The notes beneath the pieces are model-generated. The model saw nothing but the letters and a program-made list of their open reading frames with translations, had not been told where the DNA came from and ran no database searches. Shown piece after piece: positions 50,849 to 57,862 of a stretch of 64,000 nucleotides of DNA. Within the stretch, counting starts at the first letter, position 1. Each line of letters begins with the position of its first letter. The position numbers and the translations under genes were made by a program. The DNA is from Anaerolineales bacterium (GTDB lineage Bacteria; Chloroflexota; Anaerolineae; Anaerolineales; UBA11579): contig CP075526.1 in assembly GCA_025808555.1 (NCBI GenBank), positions 434,001 to 498,000 of the forward strand. The letters are read 5' to 3'.

Positions 50849-51063
50849 ATGGCTAAGTACGGAAAAGCAGCTCAAAAAAGTGTGGAACGCGCCATGCGCA
50901 AACGCAAGCAGGGCACGCTGCGCTCCAGCTCGGCCAGAAGGTGACGAGCCAGAAACAGGCGATAGCCATTGGCCTGTCTGAGGCGCGCGAGAAGGGCGCC
51001 AAGGTGCCTGCGCAGCCCAAGAAGAAGACGGCCAAGAAAAAGACAACCAGAAAAACTAGCTAG
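50849..51063 (+). pseudogene. DUF6496-type small basic protein, frameshifted
   Basis: From ATG 50849 the text MAKYGKAAQKSVERAMRKRKQGTLRS matches small DUF6496-type proteins but stops at TGA 50942. The family text resumes in another frame (QKVTSQKQAIAIGLSEAREKGAKVP) and continues to a Lys-rich tail and TAG at 51061. One missing base in the run tcggcc (about 50930-50935) would restore one frame of about 71 codons. It could be a real loss of function or a sequencing error. The next gene follows with a good ribosome site overlapping the TAG. Confidence 0.7.
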
Positions 51064-51072
51064 GAGGACGAT

Positions 51073-51243
51073 ATGTTGAGTTGGGCTTTGTGGTTTCTGA
51101 TCATTGCAGTGATTGCAGCATTGTTCGGTTTTCGAGGGGTGGCTGGCACAGCCACAAGTATTGCCAAGGGCTTGTTCTTTATCTTCATCATCCTGTTCAT
51201 TATCTCGCTCATCTTTGGACAGCCAGTCATCAACGGAGCCTAG
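51073..51243 (+). CDS. DUF1328-type small membrane protein (56 aa)
   Basis: The 56-residue protein has two hydrophobic helices: [19 protein letters not shown] and [18 protein letters not shown], joined by [11 protein letters not shown]. This is the DUF1328 pattern (YtjA-like). TAGGAGG precedes the ATG by 5 nt. The DUF2231 gene begins one base after its stop. Function is unknown; relatives are stress-induced. Confidence 0.85.
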   Translation: MLSWALWFLIIAVIAALFGFRGVAGTATSIAKGLFFIFIILFIISLIFGQPVINGA

Positions 51244-51244
51244 C

Positions 51245-51712
51245 ATGAAGCTCTTTGGCCACCCTGTGCATCCGATGCTGGTGGGGTTTCCACTGGGGTT
51301 GCTGTTGACGGGTGTGGGCTTTGACCTGGCCTATCTGGCGACCGGTTCGGCCAGCATGGCCGCCACGGCTTATTACATGATGCTGGTAGGCGTTATCACC
51401 GGCGTCGTGGCCGAGATCTTTGGCCTGTGGGATTGGCTGTATATCGAAAAGGGCACGCGTGCCAAGCGCGTGGGTGCCTGGCACGGCATTGGCAATTTCT
51501 TCGCCGTGCTGCTGTTCGCCATCAGCGTGTACATGCGCTACGCCGCGCCCGGCTTCATCGCCAGCGGCAACGCCATGTGGCTCTCCCTGGCGGGTGCGCT
51601 GCTGCTGGCGGTCACTGGCTGGCTAGGCGGCGAGCTGGTCTTCACCCTCGGCGAGGGTGTGGACAAGAATGCCCACGCCAACGCCCCGAGCTCGCTCTCG
51701 CAAGAGAAATAG
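51245..51712 (+). CDS. DUF2231 membrane protein
   Basis: The 155-residue protein has four membrane helices and the DUF2231 start MKLFGHPVHPMLVGFPLGLL, with the conserved HPxHP motif, then WDWLYIEKGTRAKRVGAWHG. Histidines at these places may bind haem or metal, but no function is established. It begins 1 nt after the DUF1328 stop, forming one operon. A strong terminator follows at 51727. Confidence 0.85.
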   Translation: MKLFGHPVHPMLVGFPLGLLLTGVGFDLAYLATGSASMAATAYYMMLVGVITGVVAEIFGLWDWLYIEKGTRAKRVGAWHGIGNFFAVLLFAISVYMRYAAPGFIASGNAMWLSLAGALLLAVTGWLGGELVFTLGEGVDKNAHANAPSSLSQEK

Positions 51713-51726
51713 ACTTCGCAGCAAAC

Positions 51727-51759
51727 AAAAAGCGGCCCCGAAAATCGGGGCCGCTTTTT
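51727..51759. terminator. Bidirectional terminator between DUF2231 and rpsU
   Basis: AAAAAGCGGCCCCGA and TCGGGGCCGCTTTTT (51727-51741, 51745-51759) form a 15-bp hairpin with an AAA loop. It has T runs on both strands and serves the convergent genes. Confidence 0.92.
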
Positions 51760-51764
51760 AGTGA

Positions 51765-51998
51765 TTACGACTGGGCAGAGCCAGAAGACGTGGGCCTGGG
51801 CTTGGGCTTCCAGCCGGAAAGCTTGCGCTGCGCCTTGCGGATGGCTTTTTGCTTCTCCATGCGGCGCTGCTCGTTGGTGGAAATGAACCAGCGCTTGCGG
51901 CGCACCGTGCTCAGCACTTTGCTGCGCGCAACTTTCTTGCGGAAGCGCTTGAGCAAAGAGCCTTGCGACTCTCCAGGCCTTAGAACAACCTTGGGCAA
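51765..51998 (-). CDS. rpsU: Ribosomal protein S21 (bS21)
   Basis: The 77-residue protein reads MPKVVLRPGESQGSLLKRFR, then KKVARSKVLSTVRRKRWFIS and a basic tail, the bS21 pattern in its long form. The start is TTG at 51998, chosen because AGGTGG lies 7 nt upstream and the N-terminus fits the family. Longer starts up to 52181 cross the divergent promoter and are rejected. A minus-strand TATAAT at 52096-52101 would give a leader of about 90 nt. Confidence 0.82.
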   Translation of the reverse strand: MPKVVLRPGESQGSLLKRFRKKVARSKVLSTVRRKRWFISTNEQRRMEKQKAIRKAQRKLSGWKPKPRPTSSGSAQS

Positions 51999-52095
51999 AC
52001 CTAACACCACCTTTCCATCGTGGACTGCCGCCTGCCTTACATAAAATAAAGCGTCCATAATGAACGCCATACCCAATACTGCCGGAAGCGCAGAG

Positions 52096-52101
52096 ATTAT
52101 A
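52096..52101 (-). promoter_or_regulatory. Probable -10 box (TATAAT) for rpsU
   Basis: The minus-strand TATAAT lies 97 nt upstream of the TTG start, 10 nt from the -10 box of the divergent polX promoter. Confidence 0.45.
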
Positions 52102-52110
52102 ACACGGGCG

Positions 52111-52116
52111 TATAAT
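52111..52116 (+). promoter_or_regulatory. Leaderless -10 box (TATAAT) for polX
   Basis: TATAAT is followed by GCGCCA and ATG at 52123, exactly 6 nt. No -35 match is evident. Confidence 0.65.
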
Positions 52117-52122
52117 GCGCCA

Positions 52123-53844
52123 ATGACCAATAAAGAGCTGGCCGATACCTTCCTCCTCATCGCCAATTTGCTGGAGATCAAGGGTGAAGTGGTCTACAAA
52201 ACCCTGGCCTATCGCAAAGCCTCGGAAAATCTGACCAATTTAGGCCGGGATGCGACCACCATTTGGAAGGAAGGCGGGCAAAAAGCCCTGCTGGAGATCC
52301 CCGGCGTCGGCAAAGCCATCGCCGAGAAGATCGACGAGCTGCTCAACACCGGCCAGATGAGCTTCCTGGAGAAGCTCAAAAAAGAGGTGCCTGAGGAGCT
52401 GGCTACCCTGCTGCGCATCCCAGACCTCGGCCCCAAGAAGATCGCCATGTTCTATAAAGAGCTGGGCATCACCAGCATAGACCAGCTGAAGGCCGCGGCC
52501 CAGGAGGGCAAACTGCAAAACCTCCCGGGTATGGGTGCCAAGTCAGAGGCCAAGATCCTGACCGGCATCGAGGCGCTGGGCCGCCGCAGCGGCCGCCTGC
52601 CGCTGGGCAACGTGTGGCCCTTTGCCCAGGAGCTGCTGGAGAACCTGCGCAAGGTCAAAGGTGTCAAGCGCGCCGAAGTGGCCGGCAGCCTGCGCCGCAT
52701 GCGCGCCAGCATTGGCGATATTGACATTCTGGTCTCCTCCACCGACCCGGAAAAGGTCATCAAAGCTTTCACCGAGGCGCCGAACGTAGCCCGTATCACC
52801 GGCAGCGGCACGGTCAAATCCGGGGTCGAATTCCACAACGGGATGCGCGGCCAGATCTGGGTGCACGAGCCGGCCCGCTTTGGCACCGCGCTGCAGTACG
52901 CCACCGGCTCCAAGGAGCACAATGTGCGCCTGCGCGAGATGGCGTTGGATATTGGCCTCTCGCTGTCTGACCAATCCTTCGAAAAAGAAGACGGAAGCGA
53001 GATCCTGTGCGCCACCGAAGAAGAGGTCTACAAGATCCTCGGCATGGACTGGGTTCCGCCCGAGATCCGCGAGGACCGCGGCGAGATCCAGCTGGCGCTG
53101 GAGAACAAGCTGCCCAAGCTGATCGAAGTCAAGCACATCAAGGCCGAGCTGCACAGCCACAGCACCTGGAGCGATGGCCAGCAAAGCATTCAGGAAATGG
53201 CCGAGGCGGCCGTGGCGCACGGCTACAAGATCCTGGCCGTCACCGACCACTCGGCGGCCATCGGTATCCTGAACGGGCTGACGCCGGAGAAAGTGATCGA
53301 ACAGCGCAAAGAAATAGAGAAGGTGCGCAAGAAAATGGGCGATGCCCTCACCATCCTGCATGGCGTAGAAGTAGAAGTGCGCGCCGACGGCACGCTGGAC
53401 CTGCCCGATGATGTGCTGGCCTCGCTGGATATTGTGGTGGCCTCGATCCACCAGAGTATGCGCCAGCCGCGCGCCCAGATCACCGAGCGCATGTTGGCCG
53501 CCATCCACCACCCGCACGTGGACATCATCGGTCACCCCACCAACCGCAAACTGCCCGACCGCGAAGGCGCGGATCTGGATATGGATGCGATCCTGAAAGC
53601 CGCTGCCGACACCGACACCGCGCTGGAGATTAACGCCAACCCCGCCCGCCTGGACCTGGACGACGTGCAGGCGCGCCGCGCCGTGGAAATGGGCATCAAG
53701 CTGTCCATCAATACCGATTCGCACCACGCCGACCATATGGACTTCCTGTTCTTTGGCGTAGCCACGGCCCGCCGCGGCTGGGTGACGCCGGGCGATGTCA
53801 TTAATACCTGGACGATGAAGCAGCTGCAAAAGTGGTTAGAATGA
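52123..53844 (+). CDS. polX: DNA polymerase/3'-5' exonuclease PolX
   Basis: The 573-residue family-X repair polymerase has helix-hairpin-helix segments (about 45-140; LLEIPGVGKAIAEKIDELL), the nucleotidyltransferase core with GSLRR (178-182) and GDIDIL (188-193), and a C-terminal PHP exonuclease domain from about 330. That domain has HSHSTWSDGQ (334-343), AVTDHS, VEVEVRADG, GHPTNRKL and NTDSHHADHMDF. It fills gaps and trims 3' ends in base excision repair. ATG 52123 is chosen from the leaderless promoter; the frame start at 52060 would precede it. Confidence 0.94.
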   Translation: MTNKELADTFLLIANLLEIKGEVVYKTLAYRKASENLTNLGRDATTIWKEGGQKALLEIPGVGKAIAEKIDELLNTGQMSFLEKLKKEVPEELATLLRIPDLGPKKIAMFYKELGITSIDQLKAAAQEGKLQNLPGMGAKSEAKILTGIEALGRRSGRLPLGNVWPFAQELLENLRKVKGVKRAEVAGSLRRMRASIGDIDILVSSTDPEKVIKAFTEAPNVARITGSGTVKSGVEFHNGMRGQIWVHEPARFGTALQYATGSKEHNVRLREMALDIGLSLSDQSFEKEDGSEILCATEEEVYKILGMDWVPPEIREDRGEIQLALENKLPKLIEVKHIKAELHSHSTWSDGQQSIQEMAEAAVAHGYKILAVTDHSAAIGILNGLTPEKVIEQRKEIEKVRKKMGDALTILHGVEVEVRADGTLDLPDDVLASLDIVVASIHQSMRQPRAQITERMLAAIHHPHVDIIGHPTNRKLPDREGADLDMDAILKAAADTDTALEINANPARLDLDDVQARRAVEMGIKLSINTDSHHADHMDFLFFGVATARRGWVTPGDVINTWTMKQLQKWLE

Positions 53845-53858
53845 GTACCTAGGGTTGT

Positions 53859-55463
53859 ATGGACAACAAACAAAGTGACTTTGTTACACAGCTTGTCTCT
53901 TTGCTTGTTTCAACAGCGTCTTACATAGCCTTGGTTTTTTACGGTTACCCATATCTCGGAAATATTGCAGGTACGGCAGCAGCCATCCCGGTTTTCGTTA
54001 TTGCCTGGTATTTTGGGCTGAGTGGAGGGCTGGTTGCGGCGCTAGTATCCATCTCCACCAATATGGTTTTACTGCTTCTGGCAGGCGCCAGCTCGCTTCA
54101 AGCTCCCCTTGAATTGATCTTCAACACTTTTATCATCCTGTTTTATGGATCGAGCGCCGGGTACATCAGCGAAACTCGCAGAGAGTTGATCAAAGAAATT
54201 CAACTGCGCGAAACCGCAGAGCGAGCTCTGCATTATCTGAATGCCCAACTCGAAGGCCGCGTCAAAAGCCGCACGCGGCAGCTATCTGACCTCAATTCGC
54301 AATTGAACGCAGAGCTGCAGGCGCGCAAGCGTGCCCAGGCCGGGTTGCAGTACCGCGGCTCGATCCTGGAAACCATCGCAGGCATTGCCGAAGATACGCT
54401 CAGGGCGGACAACTACGTCGAGCCGATCCCGGACATGCTGCGCAGCCTGGGCCAAGCCACACGGGTTGAGCGCGTGCGCCTGTTCCAGAACATTCCTAGC
54501 CACCGCGGGCGCGGCCAAGCGCTGTCGCTGCGCAAGGAATGGGTTTCTGAACCTCGTTTTAAGAATCGTTTAGGCGAACGCAAAGTCAGCTACCGCGATG
54601 CAGGGTTGTTGCGATGGCAACGCAAATTGGCAGCTGGTGAAATGGTGAGTGACACGCTTGACAACATTGACCCTGATGTGCGCGACATGATGAACCAGGA
54701 GGAGATACGCTCGATACTGATAATGCCCATTTTTTCAGGAAAAGAATGGTGGGGGAGCATCAGTCTGGCTTCAACGACCAGCAAGCGCAAATGGGGCCGC
54801 GCCGAAACAAGTGCCCTTCACGCTGTCGCCGATATCCTTGGTGCGCACATCCAGCGTGAAGCCGAGTATGAACGAACCTTGCTAGGCTGGGCTCGTGCAC
54901 TTGAGTTGCGCGACCAGGAGACCGAGGGCCACACGCAGCGAGTGACCCGCCTGGCGGTTGAATTGGCCGTGCGTCTAGGTTACAACGACGCCGAGGTGAC
55001 TGACATCCGCCGCGGGGCGCTGCTGCACGACATTGGCAAGCTGGGGGTGCCCGACGCGATTTTAAACAAGCCCGGCAAGTTGAGCGATAGTGAGTGGCGT
55101 ATCATGCGCAAGCACCCGGAGTACGCGCGCGACATGTTGCGCCCCATCGTCTTCCTGCATTCAGCGCTGCCGATTCCCTACGCTCACCACGAACGCTGGG
55201 ACGGCAGCGGCTACCCGCGCAAACTAAAAGGCGCCCGCATCCCCGCCCCCGCCCGCCTGTTTGCGGTGGTGGATGTGTGGGACGCGCTGACCTCCGACCG
55301 GCCGTACCGCAAAGCCTGGTCACCCTCGCGCACAGCCGAATTCATGCTGAAGCAGGCCGGCAGCCAATTTGACCCCGAAATTCTGCCGGAGTTCCTGAAG
55401 CTTATGGTGGACCTGGGCGAGCTGCCGCCACGGGCACTACAATCGTTACCTGTCGCCGCTTAG
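53859..55463 (+). CDS. Membrane HD-GYP phosphodiesterase with GAF-like domain
   Basis: The 534-residue protein has about four membrane helices at the N-terminus (residues 15-105), a coiled coil (about 108-165), a GAF-like sensor (about 165-330) and a complete HD-GYP domain. The HD pair is H390-D391 (LLHDIGKLGVPD). The second signature is HHERWDGSGYPRKLKG, followed by DVWDALTSDRPYR. Such enzymes hydrolyse cyclic di-GMP or related dinucleotides. Membrane input through an MASE-like sensor is likely. It follows polX after 14 nt. Confidence 0.9.
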   Translation: MDNKQSDFVTQLVSLLVSTASYIALVFYGYPYLGNIAGTAAAIPVFVIAWYFGLSGGLVAALVSISTNMVLLLLAGASSLQAPLELIFNTFIILFYGSSAGYISETRRELIKEIQLRETAERALHYLNAQLEGRVKSRTRQLSDLNSQLNAELQARKRAQAGLQYRGSILETIAGIAEDTLRADNYVEPIPDMLRSLGQATRVERVRLFQNIPSHRGRGQALSLRKEWVSEPRFKNRLGERKVSYRDAGLLRWQRKLAAGEMVSDTLDNIDPDVRDMMNQEEIRSILIMPIFSGKEWWGSISLASTTSKRKWGRAETSALHAVADILGAHIQREAEYERTLLGWARALELRDQETEGHTQRVTRLAVELAVRLGYNDAEVTDIRRGALLHDIGKLGVPDAILNKPGKLSDSEWRIMRKHPEYARDMLRPIVFLHSALPIPYAHHERWDGSGYPRKLKGARIPAPARLFAVVDVWDALTSDRPYRKAWSPSRTAEFMLKQAGSQFDPEILPEFLKLMVDLGELPPRALQSLPVAA

Positions 55464-55882
55464 TCAGCCAGTAGCCACCGATCCAGCTGGCGCAGGAACG
55501 GGTTCACTTCCGGCGGCGGCAGCCAAACCGGCTGCGGCCGGCCGAGCAGCAGCAGGCCTATCCCCACGTCTTCAAAGACCACCGACTTCGAATACTTCTT
55601 GAGCGCGGCGCGGTACGAGACCACTTCGTGCGCCAGGGCAGGCTGCATATCCACCACCAGCGCCAGCTGCAAGCTGGGCTGCTGCTGGCGGGCGGCCAAC
55701 AGCGCCTGCATACCGTCTTCGAAGGCTTGCAGGTAGGCCATGCCGTCTGGCTGGCGGGTGAGCAAGGTCAGCCCAATGGGCTGGCCTTGGTGCTGCAGGG
55801 TGGTGAGGCCAGCCAGACTTTGCGGTGCGCCCGGGTCTGCGAAGTGACGCTGGGCGACAGCCAGCAGCGCAGCAGCGTCCAT
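55460..55882 (-). CDS. Uncharacterised 140-aa protein
   Basis: I do not recognise a family. The 140-residue product is soluble, Leu/Gln-rich, with an alternating alpha/beta pattern (LALVVDMQPALAHEVVSYRAALKKYSKS, VVFEDVGIGLLLLGR). It is coupled to the acetyltransferase gene by a TGATG overlap, so the two are made together. The C-terminus overlaps the convergent HD-GYP gene by 4 nt. Confidence 0.6.
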   Translation of the reverse strand: MDAAALLAVAQRHFADPGAPQSLAGLTTLQHQGQPIGLTLLTRQPDGMAYLQAFEDGMQALLAARQQQPSLQLALVVDMQPALAHEVVSYRAALKKYSKSVVFEDVGIGLLLLGRPQPVWLPPPEVNPFLRQLDRWLLAD

Positions 55883-56439
55883 CAGCGGATGCGCTTGCCC
55901 ATCAGGATGTCTGGTTTGCCCGGGCCATTCGCATCGGGCACGACGCCGATGAGCGCATAGCCCATCTTTTGATAGAAGACAAAAGGATGCGGCTTGATGG
56001 CCTGGATGCTGGCCAGCTTTTGCAGCGGGTCAGGAAACAGATCCATGCCGGCCAGCGTGGTCATGCCATGCTCGTCATCCGAGCCGAGCGTGATGAGACC
56101 GCCGCCGCGGGTGCGCACTTGCGCTTCAAAATCCTGTATCAAGGCGCGGCCAATGCCCTGCCCCTGCATGGGCGGGTCAACTGCCAGCGGGTGGAGCTCC
56201 CACACATTGCCGTCGTATTCAGGGATGCCGCCGATCCAACCCAGCACACGGCCAGTGCCATCCAGCGCTACACGGCAAATGCGCTGTGGGTCGTCGAAAT
56301 CCTGCAACTCCTCCAGGGCTTCAGCCAGAGTGGGCCAGGCGCTGGGCCAATGCTCCGCAAAGGCATCCACCAGAATTTGGGCCAAGCGCTGGCGGTCTTC
56401 GGCCGGCAGTGTAGCGGCGTCAACAATGTTTAAAGACAT
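55882..56439 (-). CDS. GNAT family N-acetyltransferase
   Basis: The 185-residue protein has the GNAT acetyl-CoA loop in LAVDPPMQGQGIGRALIQDFEAQVR and the C-terminal FYQKMGYALIGVVPDANG. It would transfer an acetyl group to an unknown amine. The start at 56439 (MSLNIVDAATLP) is fixed by AATAAT exactly 6 nt upstream. Neighbours give no hint of substrate. Confidence 0.88.
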   Translation of the reverse strand: MSLNIVDAATLPAEDRQRLAQILVDAFAEHWPSAWPTLAEALEELQDFDDPQRICRVALDGTGRVLGWIGGIPEYDGNVWELHPLAVDPPMQGQGIGRALIQDFEAQVRTRGGGLITLGSDDEHGMTTLAGMDLFPDPLQKLASIQAIKPHPFVFYQKMGYALIGVVPDANGPGKPDILMGKRIR

Positions 56440-56445
56440 ATTGCG

Positions 56446-56451
56446 ATTATT
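56446..56451 (-). promoter_or_regulatory. Leaderless -10 box (AATAAT) for the acetyltransferase gene
   Basis: Minus-strand AATAAT is followed by CGCAAT and ATG, 6 nt. Confidence 0.5.
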
Positions 56452-56470
56452 GCACAAGACAATGAAAGAC

Positions 56471-56494
56471 GGGGCTGGCGCAAGCGCCAGCCCC
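56471..56494. terminator. Strong hairpin at the end of the phage-like block
   Basis: GGGGCTGGCGC and GCGCCAGCCCC (56471-56481, 56484-56494) form an 11-bp hairpin, closing at a tight loop. It lies 8 nt beyond the stop of the holin-like gene. T runs are poor, so termination is probable but not certain. Confidence 0.6.
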
Positions 56495-56501
56495 GTTGAC
56501 G

Positions 56502-56753
56502 TTACTCCGTCAGCAGCTTGTAGGCCAGCGTGGCTGCGGCCAGCACCTGCCCAAAGGCAGCCAGCAGCCCTTCTGGCTGCAGGCTGGCGGGCGCAAGCTC
56601 ACGGCTGAGCAATGCAGCCGCCAGGCCCAGCACCGCCGCCACAGCGGTGGTGAGCCACATGGCGGCTCGGCCTTGCAGGCCGAAGTAAGCCTTGAGCCAA
56701 TTCACCAGCGGCACACCCAGTGCGCCGGTAAGCCAATACAGTGCTTGTTCCAT
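56502..56753 (-). CDS. Small membrane protein, holin-like
   Basis: The 83-residue protein has two membrane helices (about 31-48 and 62-80) and opens MEQALYWLTGALGVPLVNWLK. Size and layout suit a phage holin, and it ends a block of phage-like structural genes, but the sequence alone does not prove this. An AGGGGG site precedes the ATG. Confidence 0.55.
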   Translation of the reverse strand: MEQALYWLTGALGVPLVNWLKAYFGLQGRAAMWLTTAVAAVLGLAAALLSRELAPASLQPEGLLAAFGQVLAAATLAYKLLTE

Positions 56754-56845
56754 TTGTCCCCCTAGCGAAAGTGATCCATATCTCCAAGAAAAAGGCGGGC
56801 GAAGCATGCTTCGCCCGTACGAATAGCGGCGGATATCTTGCTCTT

Positions 56846-57055
56846 CTATCTCTCCTCTTTCATCACCTCCTCCAGCCTGGCAAGAATGCGCTGGCTTAGC
56901 TCGCCGATCTGCTCCTCATACAGGCTCAGGATACGGTCAAGCAAACTGCGCGCGATCAGATCGCCGCGGTAGAAGGCCACCACCATGAAAGCGAGCAGGC
57001 CAACCACGCCGAGCGCGTTGATGGCTTCGAACAACACCTGCATATCTGCACTCAT
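56846..57055 (-). CDS. Small membrane protein with amphipathic tail (69 aa)
   Basis: The 69-residue protein has one membrane helix (about 10-30, LGVVGLLAFMVVAFY) and a charged helical tail (RILSLYEEQIGELSQRILARLEEVMK) of coiled-coil type. It resembles small phage holin or spanin-associated proteins in layout only. It is read in the same direction as the holin-like gene. Confidence 0.55.
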   Translation of the reverse strand: MSADMQVLFEAINALGVVGLLAFMVVAFYRGDLIARSLLDRILSLYEEQIGELSQRILARLEEVMKEER

Positions 57056-57105
57056 AACTCCCCCTCAAGAAATGCACTACAATCCCGATCAAGGAGATCG
57101 AGAAA

Positions 57106-57369
57106 ATGGCTACTGCGAAAAAGAAGACCACTGCAAAGAAAACTGCCAAACCGAAAACCCCAGCGAAGAGCAAGGCTGCCACCAAGAGCAAGGCTCCTGC
57201 AAAGGGTAAGCAGCGCGCTGGCGCCAATACCTTTCCGATGTCATTGGGTATTGGCATCGCCCTGGGCGTCGCCTTTGGTGTTGCGCTGGACAACATTGGC
57301 CTGGGCATCGCTTTGGGCGTGGCCCTGGGCGCGGCCTTCGGCGCGGCTGGCTCTGCCAGCAGCAAGTAG
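57106..57369 (+). CDS. Lys/Ala-rich protein with glycine-zipper membrane segment (87 aa)
   Basis: The first 40 residues are a histone H1-like tail (TAKKKTTAKKTAKPKTPAKS and similar). The rest is a membrane segment of repeated GxxxG-type steps (GIGIALGVAFGVALDNIGLG, then GVALGAAFGAA). AAGGAG precedes the ATG. A second gene with the same zipper follows at 57378. I know no family. The tail could bind DNA or RNA or acidic polymer while the zipper sits in the membrane. Confidence 0.65.
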   Translation: MATAKKKTTAKKTAKPKTPAKSKAATKSKAPAKGKQRAGANTFPMSLGIGIALGVAFGVALDNIGLGIALGVALGAAFGAAGSASSK

Positions 57370-57377
57370 TGCAAGCG

Positions 57378-57530
57378 ATGACAAACCCGGGCAACCGCCC
57401 GATTTGGCTGGGACTGGGCGTTGGCTTGGGCGTAGGGCTGGCACGAGACAACCTGATGCTGGGCGCCATCGCGGGGCTCATCGCATGGGCAGTGGCCACG
57501 GCCTATTTGCGTTACAAGCAAGTGTCGTAA
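57378..57530 (+). CDS. Small glycine-zipper membrane protein (50 aa)
   Basis: The 50-residue protein reads MTNPGNRPIWLGLGVGLGVG and continues LARDNLMLGAIAGLIAWAV before a short basic end. Its pattern (LGLGVGLGVGLARDNLMLG) matches the upstream gene's IALGVAFGVALDNIGLG, so the two are probably tandem paralogues, the second without the Lys-rich tail. It starts 8 nt after the upstream stop and ends 2 nt before the convergent structural gene. Confidence 0.6.
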   Translation: MTNPGNRPIWLGLGVGLGVGLARDNLMLGAIAGLIAWAVATAYLRYKQVS

Positions 57531-57532
57531 CA

Positions 57533-57862
57533 CTAGCTTTCTGCGTTGGCGGAGACGACCTGCACCAGCAGCTTACGCCGCTCCTGGTTGCCATCCACCT
57601 GTGCACCGATCAGCACCACATAGCGCGCGCCCCCATCTGCATCGAGGGCGCGCAGCTTTTTGAGCGTCAGCACGCTGCCGGTGATCACATGGGCATCGCC
57701 GGCGTCCATCACCTCGGCGGTGATGTCGACCCCATTGCGATACACGCTGGCGTGCGGCGCGCTGACGCTGGTAGCGCCTTGCCAATCCACACTGTAGGCG
57801 ATCTGCTCACCCGTCAGCATGCTGACCGGGCTGTCGATCAGCCAGACTGCACTGTCTGTCAT
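57533..57862 (-). CDS. Phage-like beta-rich protein (109 aa)
   Basis: The 109-residue protein (MTDSAVWLIDSPVSMLTGEQ and on) is rich in beta-strand-like text and ends with GARYVVLIGAQVDGNQERRKLLVQVVSAN. I know no named family. GGAGGA lies 4 nt before the ATG at 57862. It overlaps the stop of the 451-residue gene, so it is co-translated with it in a phage-like block. Confidence 0.6.
   Translation of the reverse strand: MTDSAVWLIDSPVSMLTGEQIAYSVDWQGATSVSAPHASVYRNGVDITAEVMDAGDAHVITGSVLTLKKLRALDADGGARYVVLIGAQVDGNQERRKLLVQVVSANAES

Noticed and set aside
52060-52122. Extended N-terminus of PolX
   Set aside because: It lies upstream of the -10 box and adds sequence not seen in the family.
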